64,000 nucleotides of DNA, taken from positions 23,086,417-23,150,416 of the forward strand of contig NC_089863.1 of the NCBI RefSeq assembly GCF_036373705.1, given 5' to 3'. The stretch is from Amia ocellicauda. Its lineage: Eukaryota > Chordata > Actinopteri > Amiiformes > Amiidae. Position numbers and translations under genes: made by a program. Under the pieces are notes generated by a model. That model was not told the DNA's origin and did not search any database. It saw only the letters and a program-made list of their open reading frames with translations. Positions 22,771 through 33,825 of this stretch are shown in pieces. Every line of letters starts with the position of its first letter. The first letter of the stretch is position 1.

Positions 22771-24330
22771 TCACCTATTAACTAGTAGTATATGGGCATG
22801 AGTCAATAACTTCAGTTTTGCACATAAACCTCCAACCAGCTTTGCATGGATTAGTATTGGATTTACTTTCCATGGATTGAAGATTTTAGGCCCGTGTGAA
22901 GGTGTTGCTCACATTGAACAGGGTAAAGCCCCAATGCTCCAGGTCCTACACATGTTCAATTTAATTCAGGTGGGGCTGGGGACTGTGCAAATGTTTTCTA
23001 GGACCATCTCATGTACTTCCCTTGCACCATTTTCCATATTGTCCAATAGTGCAGTGGTGTTTCTCCACATGGGCAATGCAAAGTAAGGGACTCGTCATAC
23101 TGGGTAAACTAGTAGATGTGTCCAGCACACAATAGTACAGATGTGCACATGTTTTGGTAAGAGAGTATGTTTTCTATTATAGCTTTGTTTACTAATGTAA
23201 AACAATGATTCATTCATTCCTGAGAAATCCAGTCAACCAATTTGTAATACAGACCATGATGATTGTCATATTTAGAAAATGTAATCAGTGCTGTATAATA
23301 TAGAGAATCAGATTAAATCATGATTAATAGCCATGCAAGTTCATAACCTGTGTCACCATGATCTCAAGGTAAAAATAATATCAATATTTGGAAAGCTTAA
23401 TTTGTCTTTTGCACCCTCACAGAAACCCTTTCTCCCTGAACAGGTGGTAAGTTGTCAGTTTAGGTTTTCATCTAAATTGTAATTTGTAATACAAACAATG
23501 TGAAATTATTTTTTAAATCACAACCTTTTTCTTTTTTTATTTTCCTTTAGTTTACTAATCTTGTAAAGTAATACTATTTACAAACAGCTTTCCAAACAGG
23601 GCCTCTCGCACTGGATCGTGTGTAACACTTCTGACTCTCTGGCTTGTCAGTTTCTGCTACATACTTAAAAGAAAGAATCGGGGCACTCTTGTTCCAATGT
23701 AGCCTCTTTTATTCTGTAAATAATAATAGAAAAGTTTATAAAACTTTATAGCCACGCACACAACACTGGCAATACAGTCACCCCGATGTTTCATCTGTAA
23801 TGATTAGACCAAGGTGAGTGCACTCCAATCTTGCATACTGTGTGGAGACAGCGCTATCGCAAGCCTAGCGTCTGGAGGTATCATTGGTATCATTTCATTT
23901 ACCATTTCAGTCATCTAATACTCTTTTGAATTTTGTGTATGGGGTGTCCCTTTTCCTTTATATCCCACTTTCCATGTGCCACACATGGACACAATCGTCA
24001 ATGCCTACGAGCCAGCTGGAGTCCCAGTGCCTGAACACCTGTGGCCAGTTGTACTAACAGGATCAGAAAACATGATCAGATCCGGGCTCACTCATGAAAA
24101 GGCGTTGTACGAAACAGATCAAGATCAGGCTCCACTGACCGGCTCATCCCTAAATGGTGCAGCTTGTTGAATGTCTGACACAATGATAATCATAAACCTT
24201 TCAGAAAACTATACTGTGCTATATTGCTGATGAGTTTATTAATTAAACAATCTTAATTGTTCGCTACGTTTCCCAATGCATGTTAATGTCAGTTTGTTGT
24301 ATAAGTGGGTATGTTAATGTCAGTATAAGT
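22771..24330. other. no gene seen
   Basis: AT-rich DNA with only short frames (for example 22877-23086 and 23976-24170) that have no recognisable domain or splice context. Confidence 0.5.
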
Positions 24331-24400
24331 GGGTATAAATGTAAGTCGCCCTGGATAAGAGCATCTGCTAAATGACAAATAATAATAATAATGCTTATGC
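24330..24400 (+). repeat. L2/SINE-type 3' tail
   Basis: GTAAGTCGCCCTGGATAAGA, followed by GCATCTGCTAAATGAC and (AAT)n, is the common 3' tail shared by fish L2 LINEs and their partner SINEs. The body upstream is not recognisable. Confidence 0.65.
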
Positions 24401-24559
24401 CCTCGTTTTAAAGTTAAGGCCATTGCACACTGGACTGGATCCGACACGTCATTTGTAGTCCGTCAAGGACATTACCCATTGGATCCATTAAAACCACACA
24501 AAATACACAACCTTTCCAATTTCTATGAGGGACCGTTCAATTCAAAATTAACAGAAAAA

Positions 24560-24775
24560 ATAAATCATAAAGCAAATTGGATATATCATATAGCAGAAAA
24601 ACTAAAAATCATATACCAAAATGGATATATCATATGGCACAAAAATATAAATCACATACAAAAGTGGATATTTCACATAGCAGAACAAAAACATCATATA
24701 CCAAAGTGGATACATCATATACCAGAAAAAATATTTCACATAGCAGAAAAAATATATATACCAAAGTCACGTGGT
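24560..24775. repeat. imperfect minisatellite, about 40-bp unit
   Basis: About five imperfect units of the type AAAGTGGATA.ATCATATA.CAGAAAA....ATCATATACC. The unit phase leaves 24479-24853 open on the + strand and gives a repetitive peptide (PKWI.HI.EK). No start context or splice signal supports translation, and I read it as non-coding. Confidence 0.75.
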
Positions 24776-25225
24776 GTAGATGCTGGTTGGACATGCGCAG
24801 TGCGCGCAGTTGGTGAGAGACGAGAGCAGATCTTTCACAGGTCACAGGCATGAGAGCCGAGTGAGGGACACATTGATGTGGACATTAAAGATTACAGGTG
24901 TGCACTCTGAGGCTAGTGTATACGTTGCTTGCTATGTTTTATTGTATGCTGTACTTTATAATTAATAAGCTATGCTTTTATCATGTTGGTGTTTTCAGAA
25001 GAAGGGTCATTATTACCCAAAGTGGTGGACTCAAAATCTCACTCGCAGCGAATTAAAGACAGATGATAGGAAATCTAGCCCATCAATGTGTTCATTTCTG
25101 TGGAGCAGGGCCAGTCTGTGAACCGTGATACTGACATGCCATTCAAACAGACCAGCTGTGTCAGCGTCATTAATCCCATTATAATTGTCCCTTCTACTGT
25201 TATACCGTTAAACAAGGGATATATA

Positions 25226-26446
25226 CACTCACCTAAAGGATTATTAGGAACACCATACTAATACTGTGTTTGACCCCCTTTCGCCTTCAGAACTGCCTTA
25301 ATTCTACGTGGCATTGATTCAACAAGGTGCTGAAAGCATTCTTTAGAAATGTTGGCCCATATTGATAGGATAGCATCTTGCAGTTGATGGAGATTTGTGG
25401 GATGCACATCCAGGGCACGAAGCTCCCGTTCCACCACATCCCAAAGATGCTCTATTGGGTTGAGATCTGGTGACTGTGGGGGCCAGTTTAGTACAGTGAA
25501 CTCATTGTCATGTTCAAGAAACCAATTTGAAATGATTCGACCTTTGTGACATGGTGCATTATCCTGCTGGAAGTAGCCATCAGAGGATGGGTACATGGTG
25601 GTCATAAAGGGATGGACATGGTCAGAAACAATGCTCAGGTAGGCCGTGGCATTTAAACGATGCCCAATTGGCACTAAGGGGCCTAAAGTGTGCCAAGAAA
25701 ACATCCCCCACACCATTACACCACCACCACCAGCCTGCACAGTGGTAACAAGGCATGATGGATCCATGTTCTCATTCTGTTTACGCCAAATTCTGACTCT
25801 ACCATCTGAATGTCTCAACAGAAATCGAGACTCATCAGACCAGGCAACATTTTTCCAGTCTTCAACTGTCCAATTTTGGTGAGCTTGTGCAAATTGTAGC
25901 CTCTTTTTCCTATTTGTAGTGGAGATGAGTGGTACCCGGTGGGGTCTTCTGCTGTTGTAGCCCATCCGCCTCAAGGTTGTACGTGTTGTGGCTTCACAAA
26001 TGCTTTGCTGCATACCTCGGTTGTAACGAGTGGTTATTTCAGTCAAAGTTGCTCTTCTATCAGCTTGAATCAGTCGGCCCATTCTCCTCTGACCTCTAGC
26101 ATCAACAAGGCATTTTCGCCCACAGGACTGCCGCATACTGGATGTTTTTCCCTTTTCACACCATTCTTTGTAAACCCTAGAAATGGTTGTGCGTGAAAAT
26201 CCCAGTAACTGAGCAGATTGTGAAATACTCAGACCGGCCCGTCTGGCACCAACAACCATGCCACGCTCAAAATTGCTTAAATCACCTTTCTTTCCCATTC
26301 AGACATTCAGTTTGGAGTTCAGGAGATTGTCTTGACCAGGACCACACCCCTAAATGCACTGAAGCAACTGCCATGTGATTGGTTGGTTAGATAATTGCAT
26401 TAATGAGAAATTGAACAGGTGTTCCTAATAATCCTTTAGGTGAGTG
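25226..26446 (-). mobile_element. intact DD36E Tc1/mariner element (Incomer-like), copy 1
   Basis: A 1221-bp element with short inverted ends CACTCACCTAAAGGATTATT and TA on both sides (25224-25225, 26447-26448). A second copy of identical length is at 45024-46244 in the opposite orientation. Confidence 0.95.
25258..26298 (-). CDS. DD36E transposase (Incomer-like), intact
   Basis: 346 codons, nearly the whole element. Residues 1-60 hold a helix-turn-helix (SISQSAQLLGFSRTTISRVY) and 60-125 a second DNA-binding part. The catalytic triad is Asp155 (AWSDES), Asp246 (QQDNAPCH) and Glu283 ([11 protein letters not shown]), with 36 residues between the last two. That spacing defines the DD36E (Incomer) branch of Tc1/mariner. 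No disabling mutation is visible. It differs from the copy at 45172-46212 at two residues (Phe136/Tyr in RLQ.AQ and Asp165/Tyr in RHS.GR). Confidence 0.93.
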   Translation of the reverse strand: MGKKGDLSNFERGMVVGARRAGLSISQSAQLLGFSRTTISRVYKEWCEKGKTSSMRQSCGRKCLVDARGQRRMGRLIQADRRATLTEITTRYNRGMQQSICEATTRTTLRRMGYNSRRPHRVPLISTTNRKKRLQFAQAHQNWTVEDWKNVAWSDESRFLLRHSDGRVRIWRKQNENMDPSCLVTTVQAGGGGVMVWGMFSWHTLGPLVPIGHRLNATAYLSIVSDHVHPFMTTMYPSSDGYFQQDNAPCHKGRIISNWFLEHDNEFTVLNWPPQSPDLNPIEHLWDVVERELRALDVHPTNLHQLQDAILSIWANISKECFQHLVESMPRRIKAVLKAKGGQTQY

Positions 26447-26807
26447 TATTTGAACAATGTAATAAAACAATCTGGACATAAGAAATAACATCCACACATC
26501 GGACCCGCAACCCTGAGCTCCAGCTGCTCATACCCACCGCACAGAGGAGGGTCATCCCACACTGGAGCCGCCCAGACGGGTGTCCGATTAGCTGGATATG
26601 ATTGAATTATTGGAATCTCCAATTAATGTATTAATTCAGAAAAAGGCAACAAACTGTGTGTGTACATATTTATATAGCCTACCTCTATGTATATGAACTC
26701 TATACACAGCTATAGCCACTACAGTTACTTCAATCTAGCCTATAGCTGTGTATACAGTTAACTACATTATATTAACTATATCACCCAGCAGTTTCAAGTG
26801 AAAACAT

Positions 26808-26844
26808 ATTTATTATTATTATTATTATTATAATAATAATAATA

Positions 26845-26880
<36 letters not shown>

Positions 26881-26881
26881 T
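26808..26881. repeat. (ATT)n/(AAT)n microsatellite at the L2 tail
   Basis: The repeat run directly abuts TTATTTCTTGGCAGACGCCC, the 3' tail of the antisense L2 copy; in the L2 orientation it is the terminal short repeat made by target-primed reverse transcription. Confidence 0.85.
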
Positions 26882-28207
26882 TATTTCTTGGCAGACGCCC
26901 TTATCCAGGGTGACTTACAACATAAGTGTAAAACAAAGTGCAAAAATAAAGTTACAAGGCATCAATCATTACAAATTCAAGTTAACTAAAACATAGTAAT
27001 ACAAAATACATTTTACAAATTCCAATTTACAATTTACTCAAGTACAGTAAGTGAGGTCCTACATCCTGGATGGTGAAAGCTAAGTGCTGTCAAGATGTAG
27101 GGTCACAGTCAAGGGCTACAGGAAAGGGAACAAGGAGGAAAACAATCAAGAACGCAAGAAGCATAATAAACTGAAGTGCTATCTAGCAGGGATGGAGGAC
27201 TAATATTACAGGTGCTGTCGGAAGAGATGCGTCTTGAGTAAGCGCCGGAATGAGGTCAAGGACTCGGCGGTTTTGACTTCGGTGGGCAGGTCCTTCCACC
27301 ATTTAGGGGTCAGGGATGAGAAGGAGCGGCTCTGGAGGAAGGGGAGTGGAGAGGAGGCAGAGTTAGCCTTCTGGCACTGGAGGAGCGCAGTGGTCTGGAG
27401 GGGATGTATGGAGAGACGAGTGTCTGAAGGTAGCTCGGTGCAGTGTGGCCGAGACAGCGGTAGGTGAGGGTCAGTGTCTTGAACTGAATGCGTGCCGCTA
27501 TCGGGAGCCAGTGGAGGCAGCGCAGCAGTGGAGTAGCGTGTGCGAACCGTGGCAGAGAGACACCAGACGAGCCGCAGAGTTCTGGATGAGCTGGAGCGGC
27601 GGGTAGTGGATGCAGGCAGGCCGGCCAGGAGGGAGTTGCAGTATCCAGGCGGGAGAGGAACAGTGACTGGACGAGCAGCTGAGTCGAGTAGTCGGTGAGG
27701 AAGGGACGGATCCGGCGTATGTTGCTCAGGAAGAATCTGCAGGTGCGTGTCAGCGTGGTGATGTGCAGGGTGTAGGAGAGCGCAGGATCGAGGGTGACTC
27801 CTAGATTTTTAGCGGAAGAAGAAAGAGAGAGTGTGGTGGATTCCAAGGGGATCGAGATGGGGAGGTCAGCAGAAGGTGAGGAAGAGTGGGGGAAAAACAG
27901 GAAATCCAATTTGGAGAGGTTGAGCTTCAGTGCATCCAAGCGGAAATAGCAGACAAGCAGAAGAGATGCGAGAGGGGATGAGGGGGTCAGAAGAGGGAAA
28001 AGACAGGAAGATCTAGGCATCATCAGCGTAGAAGTGGTAGGAGAAACCATGGGATGCGATGAGGGGGCCCAGGGAGCGAGTGTAGAGAGAGAACAGGAGG
28101 GGGCCCAGGACAGAGCTGTGGGGAACGCCTGGGTGGAGAGGTTGGGGGTGGATGAGGAGCCTCGCCATGTCACTTGGTAGGAGAACCAGGTGAGAGCAGT
28201 CCCAGAG
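26882..28207 (-). mobile_element. L2-type LINE, 5'-truncated, antisense
   Basis: The left end carries the tail CAGACGCCCTTATCCAGGG. Minus-strand frames give the RT box FYADDA (near 28016-28040) and, in another frame, the C-terminal part with [25 protein letters not shown] and LHWLPIAARIQFKTLTLTYR (27400-27830), all typical of L2 LINEs. The two parts lie in different frames, so the copy is dead. It is very similar to 1-965. It ends abruptly at 28207, where unrelated single-copy DNA starts. Confidence 0.88.
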
Positions 28208-28811
28208 AACTTCAAATCCCATAATGCCTCACGTGTGGCTGACGTCAGGGACCACCGAGAGTGTTTAAAATCTTTGAGGTGCTAAAGTGACTCGGGAGGA
28301 AAAGGTAATTCTCTGGGTTTAAAATAAAATAAAAACCCAGTCATTGTTAAATGGTGTATATTGTGCCTACTTAAAACATAAGAATAAATATAATCAGTTT
28401 AATATTTACTTTGTTAGTTAACGCACTGTCAAAATATATCCTCTTCCTCCCTTTGTAACTTACGCTTGCTGGATGTGTTTTGCATGGTGTGTAAAAAGCG
28501 AACTCGAGCAGTGTATGTTGTGGATTAGATTGAATGGACAGTGTGACTATGCAGGAGGCTGAATAAACACATTCTTATATAGGCTAGGCCTTTTTTATGA
28601 AAACGTTCATTTGAAAAGTGGGGGCGGGGGCAAAATATTGTGTCCCCATCAATGTTCAAACCAAACCTACGCCCTTGTGTCTGTGTGTATGATTGCATAT
28701 CTGTCGGATTGTGAGTGTGTCTCTGTGTGTCCGTGTTTGAGTGCGTCTATCCATCCTAATCAGACAGAGTAGCTGTGCTGGAATGAGTGACTGTGAGCTC
28801 CTGTGTTTCAG
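28208..28811. other. promoter-like start, then no recognisable exon
   Basis: 28208-28310 holds AACTTCAAATCCCATAATGC, a form often seen in vertebrate promoters bound by ZNF143-type factors, a CRE-like TGACGTCA, and a donor-like AAAAG|GTAATT near 28302. The rest is AT-rich with GT-rich runs near 28680-28740. No upstream lectin exon was found. Confidence 0.35.
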
Positions 28812-28903
28812 AGAATGAGAAGTGGAACGACCACGTCTGCACTGAACTCAAACCCTTTGTCTGCAAGATCCACATTCCTTCAGCTGAGGAGAGCAGAGAC
28901 TGA
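28812..28903 (+). CDS. orphan terminal exon of a C-type lectin-like domain protein
   Basis: After a good acceptor (CTGTGTTTCAG) the frame reads ENEKWNDHVCTELKPFVCKI and ends at TGA 28901-28903. This is the C-terminal end of a C-type lectin fold: W-N-D followed by two cysteines around a PFVCK core, which pair with cysteines coded by earlier exons. A short acidic tail (PSAEESRD) follows. The exon is in phase 1 or 2 and must be spliced to upstream exons, but no such exon is visible in the 600 bp before it, nor in the L2 copy further left. It is either the last exon of a gene with a long intron starting outside the recognised region, or a relic. The length and family subtype cannot be set from one exon. 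Confidence 0.7.
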
Positions 28904-28918
28904 GCTTTATAGCAAAGC

Positions 28919-29995
28919 ACCGCGCACCCTGTACACTGACTCACACCCTGTACACTGACACACACCCTGCACACTGACACACACCCTGCACACTGACTCA
29001 CACCCTGCACACTGACACACACCCTGCACACTGACACACACCCTGCACACTGACTCACACACTGCACACTGACACACACCCTGCACACTGACTCACACCC
29101 TGCACACTGACACACACCCTGCACACTGACACACTGACACACACCCTGCACACTGACTCACACACTGCACACTGACACACACCCTGCACACTGACTAACA
29201 CCCTGCACACTGACACACACCCTGCACACTGACACACACCCTGCACACTGACACACACACACTGCACACTGACACACACCCTGCACACTGACACACACCC
29301 TGCACACTGACACACACACACTGCACACTGACACACACCCTGCACACTGACACACACCCTGCACACTGACTCACACACTGCACACTGACACACACCCTGC
29401 ACACTGACTCACACACTGCACACTGACACACACCCTGCACACTGACTCACACACTGCACACTGACACACACCCTGCACACTGACTAACACCCTGCACACT
29501 GACACACACCCTGCACACTGATTCACACCCTGCACACTGACACACCCTGCACACTGACTCACACCCTGCACACTGACACACACCCTGCACACTGACACTG
29601 CACACTGACACACACCCTGCACACTGACACACACCCTGCACACTGACACACACGCTGCACACTGACACATACCCTGCACACTGACTAACACCCTGCACAC
29701 TGACACACACCCTGCACACTGATTCACACCCTGCACACTGACACACCCTGCACACTGACACACCCTGCACACTGACACACACCCTGCACACTGACACACC
29801 CTGCACACTGACACACACACTGACTCACACCCTGCACACTGACACACCCTGCACACTGACACTGACTCACAACCTGCACACTGACACACACCCTGCACAC
29901 TGACACACACTGCACACTGACACACACCCTGCACACTGACACACACTGCACACTGACACACACCCTGCACACTGACACACACACTGCACTGTCCT
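28919..29995. repeat. 1.1-kb minisatellite, 17-21 bp unit
   Basis: Over fifty imperfect units of the type TGCACACTGACACACACCC, with variants in which ACACACC becomes ACTCACA, ACTAACA or is shortened by two bases. Because the unit length varies, all frames stay open; on the minus strand this gives long CQCAGCVSV-type frames that are artefacts. The array starts 16 bp after the lectin stop codon and ends about 90 bp before AATAAA, so it would fill the 3' untranslated region. Confidence 0.95.
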
Positions 29996-30087
29996 ATAAC
30001 ACAGCCTTGCATTACCACACAGGAGGAGGCTGAATTATGTGAAATGTCACCCCCTTGTGTTTGTGTTGTATCACCACAGCTTATGCC

Positions 30088-30093
30088 AATAAA
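30088..30093 (+). promoter_or_regulatory. possible polyadenylation signal for the C-type lectin exon
   Basis: AATAAA in TATGCCAATAAAGCGATTTG, the first canonical signal after the lectin stop codon, beyond the minisatellite. Confidence 0.5.
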
Positions 30094-30129
30094 GCGATTT
30101 GAAGCACTCAGACTGGGGCCTGGCTGTGT

Positions 30130-30130
<1 letters not shown>

Positions 30131-30168
<38 letters not shown>
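30131..30168. repeat. (GT)n microsatellite
   Basis: About 18 uninterrupted GT units. Confidence 0.95.
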
Positions 30169-30303
30169 TACCTCTCTGTGTCTATCCGAGTACCTCTCTC
30201 GCTCTCTGTTCATCTCTGATCAAGATACAGCACAGGTTTTGACAAACAAGACACCTGGCTACCCATAGGCATGCATGTACGTCAGCAACATTAACATGGA
30301 TTT

Positions 30304-30820
30304 AAATAAGAACATAAGAAGAACATAAGAAAGTTTACAATCGAGAGGAGTCCATTCGCCCCATCGTGCTCGTTCGTTGTCCATTAATAACTAAGTGATC
30401 CAAGGATCCTATCCAGTCTGTTTTTAAATGTTCCCAAATTGTCTCTTCAGCCACATCGCTGGGGAGTTTGTTCAGATTGTGACTACTCTCTGTGTAAAGA
30501 AGTGTCTCCTGTTTTCCGTTTTGATTGCCTTGAAGCCCAATTTCCATTTGTGTCCCCGGGTCCGTGTGTCCCTGCTGATCTGGAAAAGCTCCTCTGGTTT
30601 GATGTGGTCGATGCCTTTCATGATTTTGAAGACTAGGATCAAGTCCCCACGTAGTCTCCTCTGTTCCAGGGTAAAAAGGTTCAGGTCCTCAGTCTCTCAG
30701 TAGGACGTTCCCTTCAGACCTGGAATAAGTCTGGTTGCTCCTCTGAACTGCCTCTAGAGCAGCGATATCTTTCTTGAAGTGTGGAGCCCAGAACTGTCCA
30801 CAGTATCCAGATGAGCTCTA
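30304..30820. repeat. dispersed repeat, long copy
   Basis: Starts AAGAACATAAGAAGAACATA and contains TCCATTCGCCCCATCGTGCT. A shorter copy lies at 42937-43145 in IQGAP3 intron 5, similar over about 200 bp. I recognise the AACATAAGAAAGT...CCATTC style as a common non-LTR-derived repeat of non-mammalian vertebrates, but I cannot name the family with certainty. Confidence 0.75.
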
Positions 30821-31180
30821 ACTCCCATAGTGTAATTATAGTGGACTACCCCCTACAAATCAGACTGATAAAAGCAGATAATATCCATTTAATTGTTTGA
30901 TTGGAAAGGAAACCAGTCGACACCGGGGGCTCTTCCAGTGCCAGGGCTGGGAATCACAGATCCACAGGGCAAGACTCACCCCCGACTTGTCCCCAACAAA
31001 CTTCACCATTAGCTGTTTGGAGGGGCTGCTGGGGACTCGACTCCAGCGGAAGGGGTGTGGGGACCGGATCAATCCCACTATAATGTTAATTTAATAGATT
31101 AAAGGTAATTTTATATTGGGCCTCATTTCTATAAATTCTGATGCTGTAGAGCAGTTGTCGAGGTCAATGCGCAGTGGCTG
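30821..31180. other. no gene seen
   Basis: Only short frames with no domain. Confidence 0.4.
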
Positions 31181-31195
31181 CTGGGAAATGCAGTT

Positions 31196-31312
31196 TGCTC
31201 ATGTGTTTTCGTGTTTACAAATACGCATGCGCAGCATTGCATAGAAATCCAAGAGACGGAACCGGAAAGGGGGCGGGAAGTTTTGTATGGTCCAACACCG
31301 TCACGGCAAAGG
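31196..31312 (+). promoter_or_regulatory. promoter-like CpG-containing patch
   Basis: Contains GCATGCGCAG (NRF1-like), ACCGGAAAG (ETS-like) and GGGGGCGGG (Sp1-like) within 100 bp, then a donor-like AAAG|GTAATG at 31311. No coding exon follows directly. It could be the original promoter of the Z-alpha/kinase gene at 34.4 kb or of an untranslated first exon, but nothing proves the link. Confidence 0.3.
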
Positions 31313-31790
31313 TAATGCGGACAAAAAACAATGAACAACAACAATAATAATCTGTATTTATCTGAGCAGTAATAGTCCGCTAAACACTCATTCACACTAG
31401 AAAAGTGGTTATTGAACTGCATTAGTGGATATGACACGACTTTGTACGTGTGCTTATGTCAGTATATATACATCTTCTATATGTTTATATTCATCATATC
31501 TGGCAAAATCAAAAAGCGACGGGGTTTTGCGTTAGTACAACGGACGACAAAAAAGGTTTGTTCAGTTGTATTTACTAGTTGTAATCTCCAATGAACTGGC
31601 TTAAGCAGCCTGTTACGGCGGCTGTGAACTGGTTAAGTTAGACGGATACCGTGATCCTCGTTACTTGTTTGAAACCCATTGATGTTGAATCTGCTTTGAC
31701 GCAAACTAATGGCAGCTCCATTCATTTGCACGGCGAGAGCTGCCATTCATTAATCGCTGCACAGCGAGGTTGTGGACATTTGTGGTCGGG

Positions 31791-31881
31791 TTCTTGTTGC
31801 GCAGATTTCCGCAGATCTGCAGAATCCCCGCAATCCCATTGGTGGAGCCGCGCAGACGTGCGGTAATCTGCGCAACAAGAA
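31791..31881. repeat. hairpin element A, 91 bp
   Basis: Arms 31791-31813 and 31859-31881 are inverted copies with 22 of 23 bases matching (core TTGTTGCGCAGATT). The loop contains CCCATTGGTGGAGCCGCGCA, closely similar to the loop of the hairpin at 39228-39302, so both belong to one family. Confidence 0.85.
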
Positions 31882-32380
31882 CACGGCAGCGTTTCTCTGG
31901 TCAGTCAGCTGTTGGTCTGTCACAGAGTTGCTCTCTCTCCTGCTCTTCCTGACTTTTATGAGATCTTGTTTGTTCACGCAGGCTACTGAAGAGGACACAC
32001 ACAACCATTGACTGCCACATATACACTACCGTTCAAAAGGTTGGGGTCACTTAGAAATGTCCTTGTTTGTGATAGAAAGGCACATTTGTCCATTAAAATA
32101 ACAAACTGATCAGAAATGCAGTGTAGACATTGTTAATGTTGTACATGATTTGTAATGGAATATGTACATAGGCGTACAGAGGCCCATTATCAGTAACCAT
32201 CAGTCGTGGGATCTAATGTGTTTGCTAATCCAAGTTTATCATTTTAAAAGGCTAACTGATCATTAGAAAACCCTTTTGCAATTGTTAGCACAGCTGAAAA
32301 GAAGCAATCAAACTGGCCTTCTTTAGACTAGTTGAGTATCTGGAGCATCCGCAATTGTGGGTTCAATTTACAGGCTCAAG

Positions 32381-32724
32381 ATGGCCAGAAACAAAGAACT
32401 TTCTTCTGAAACTCGTCAGTCTATTCTTGTTCTGAGAAATGAAGGCTATTCCATGCGAGGAATTGCCAAGAAACTGAAGATCTCGTACAACGCAGTGTAC
32501 TACTCCCTTCACAGAACAGCGCAGACTGGCTCTAACCAGAATAGAGAGAGGAGCGGGAGGCCCCGGTGCACAACTGAGCAAGAGGACAAATACATTAGAG
32601 TGTCCAGTTTGAGAAATGGACGCCTCACAGGTCCTCAACTGGCAGCTTCATTAAATAGTACCCGCAAAACACCGGTCTCAACGTCAACAGTGAAGAGGCG
32701 ACTCCGGGATGCTGGCCTTCTAGC
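32381..32724 (+). pseudogene. N-terminal part of a Tc1 transposase
   Basis: About 115 codons of the DNA-binding half: a helix-turn-helix (SMRGIAKKLKISYNAVYYSL) followed by the SGRPRCTTEQEDKYI linker. The frame then runs into foreign repeat sequence and stops at 32909. The catalytic half is incomplete downstream, so no active enzyme can be made. Confidence 0.88.
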
Positions 32725-32739
32725 AGTCTTGGATTCAGA

Positions 32740-32915
32740 GCCGGGGACTCAAAAGGCAGAGGCCAAGGTTGAGGCCGGGGAATTAAAAGGCCATGGACAA
32801 GGTCAAGGCCGGGGACTCAAAAGGTCGAGGCCGGGGACTCAAAAGGCGGAGGCCAAGGTCGAGGCTGGGAGCCACAAGGCCAAGCTGAGGCCAAGGCCTG
32901 GAGCCTTTTAAGGCA
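32740..32915. repeat. GC-rich minisatellite inside the split Tc1
   Basis: Imperfect repeats of GGGGACTCAAAAGGC and GAGGCCAAGGTCGAGGC. They extend the upstream open frame by chance. Confidence 0.75.
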
Positions 32916-33825
32916 AGCTGGTCAAGGTCAATGATAAGAAACTTTTACAGGTAAAGGCCAGAGTCGTGCAGTTTATCATTTGGGTTAGGTGTAGACAGTT
33001 GTAATCAGATTTGTACAACTGTAGAAGAGCTCTTTTCCAAAATGAAAAGTACAGTAAATGTAAACCCTTTACTCCATCAGAGTAGAAATCTCAGCAATTT
33101 AAATGATGACCAGGCATTCATTCAGACCCACACTGCTCACAAGATAAACCTGCACTTTACATAGTTTCACACGACTCCCATTCTTGCTCTGGATGCTCAC
33201 ATTTAAGCAATAGTTAGAATGCTTGCATATGTTGTAGCAAAATAAAAAATGAAAATGGCTAATCAGTGCAAAATATTGTATAAATTCCTAACAATACTTT
33301 GGATTACTGTAAAAATTAATAATCATAATCAATAAGTAATATTTGGCATTCAATTCCCATTTCTCTCCTTATAAAATAATTGCATTTAATAATTGGACAA
33401 TATTGAATGTGATCAATTATTTGTCTAATATTTTACACGTTTAAACAAATATTGCATTGGCTTTGTATTATTAGATTAATGATATGGCATTTATTATCAT
33501 GAAATTGAATCGTATGGTGTCTTATTACTCATTAATAGTAGTACTGTAGTTATTGTAATTGTCTTTGCCACTTGCTCTAACTAGCACTAATGTTATTGTG
33601 TATTGTAATGTATTGTATTTAATACCTTGCAATTATTTTATTCTGTATGTATATTTTGAATGTAAGTGTAAGTCACCCTGGACAAGGTAATCTGTTTAGA
33701 AATAAATAATAATCATTATTAGATTAACGATACTGTTATGAACGAAACAAACCACTCTGTTGCAACTATCGGATTAGATGTATACATTATAATCGGTGTA
33801 GACAACATTAGTCTATCACACCATT
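32916..33825. other. AT-rich insert, no gene; L2/SINE-type tail near 33665
   Basis: AT-rich DNA ending with GTAAGTCACCCTGGACAAGG, a decayed copy of the L2/SINE tail also seen at 24345. This suggests part of the inserted DNA is a retrotransposed copy. Confidence 0.45.

Noticed and set aside
28919-29995. CRISPR-like regular repeats
   Set aside because: Units are contiguous without unique spacers and the context is a vertebrate genome.
28756-30213. Long minus-strand frames coding for CQCAGCVSV repeats, up to 280 codons
   Set aside because: They only follow the 17-21 bp minisatellite in several frames; composition, not a cysteine-rich gene.
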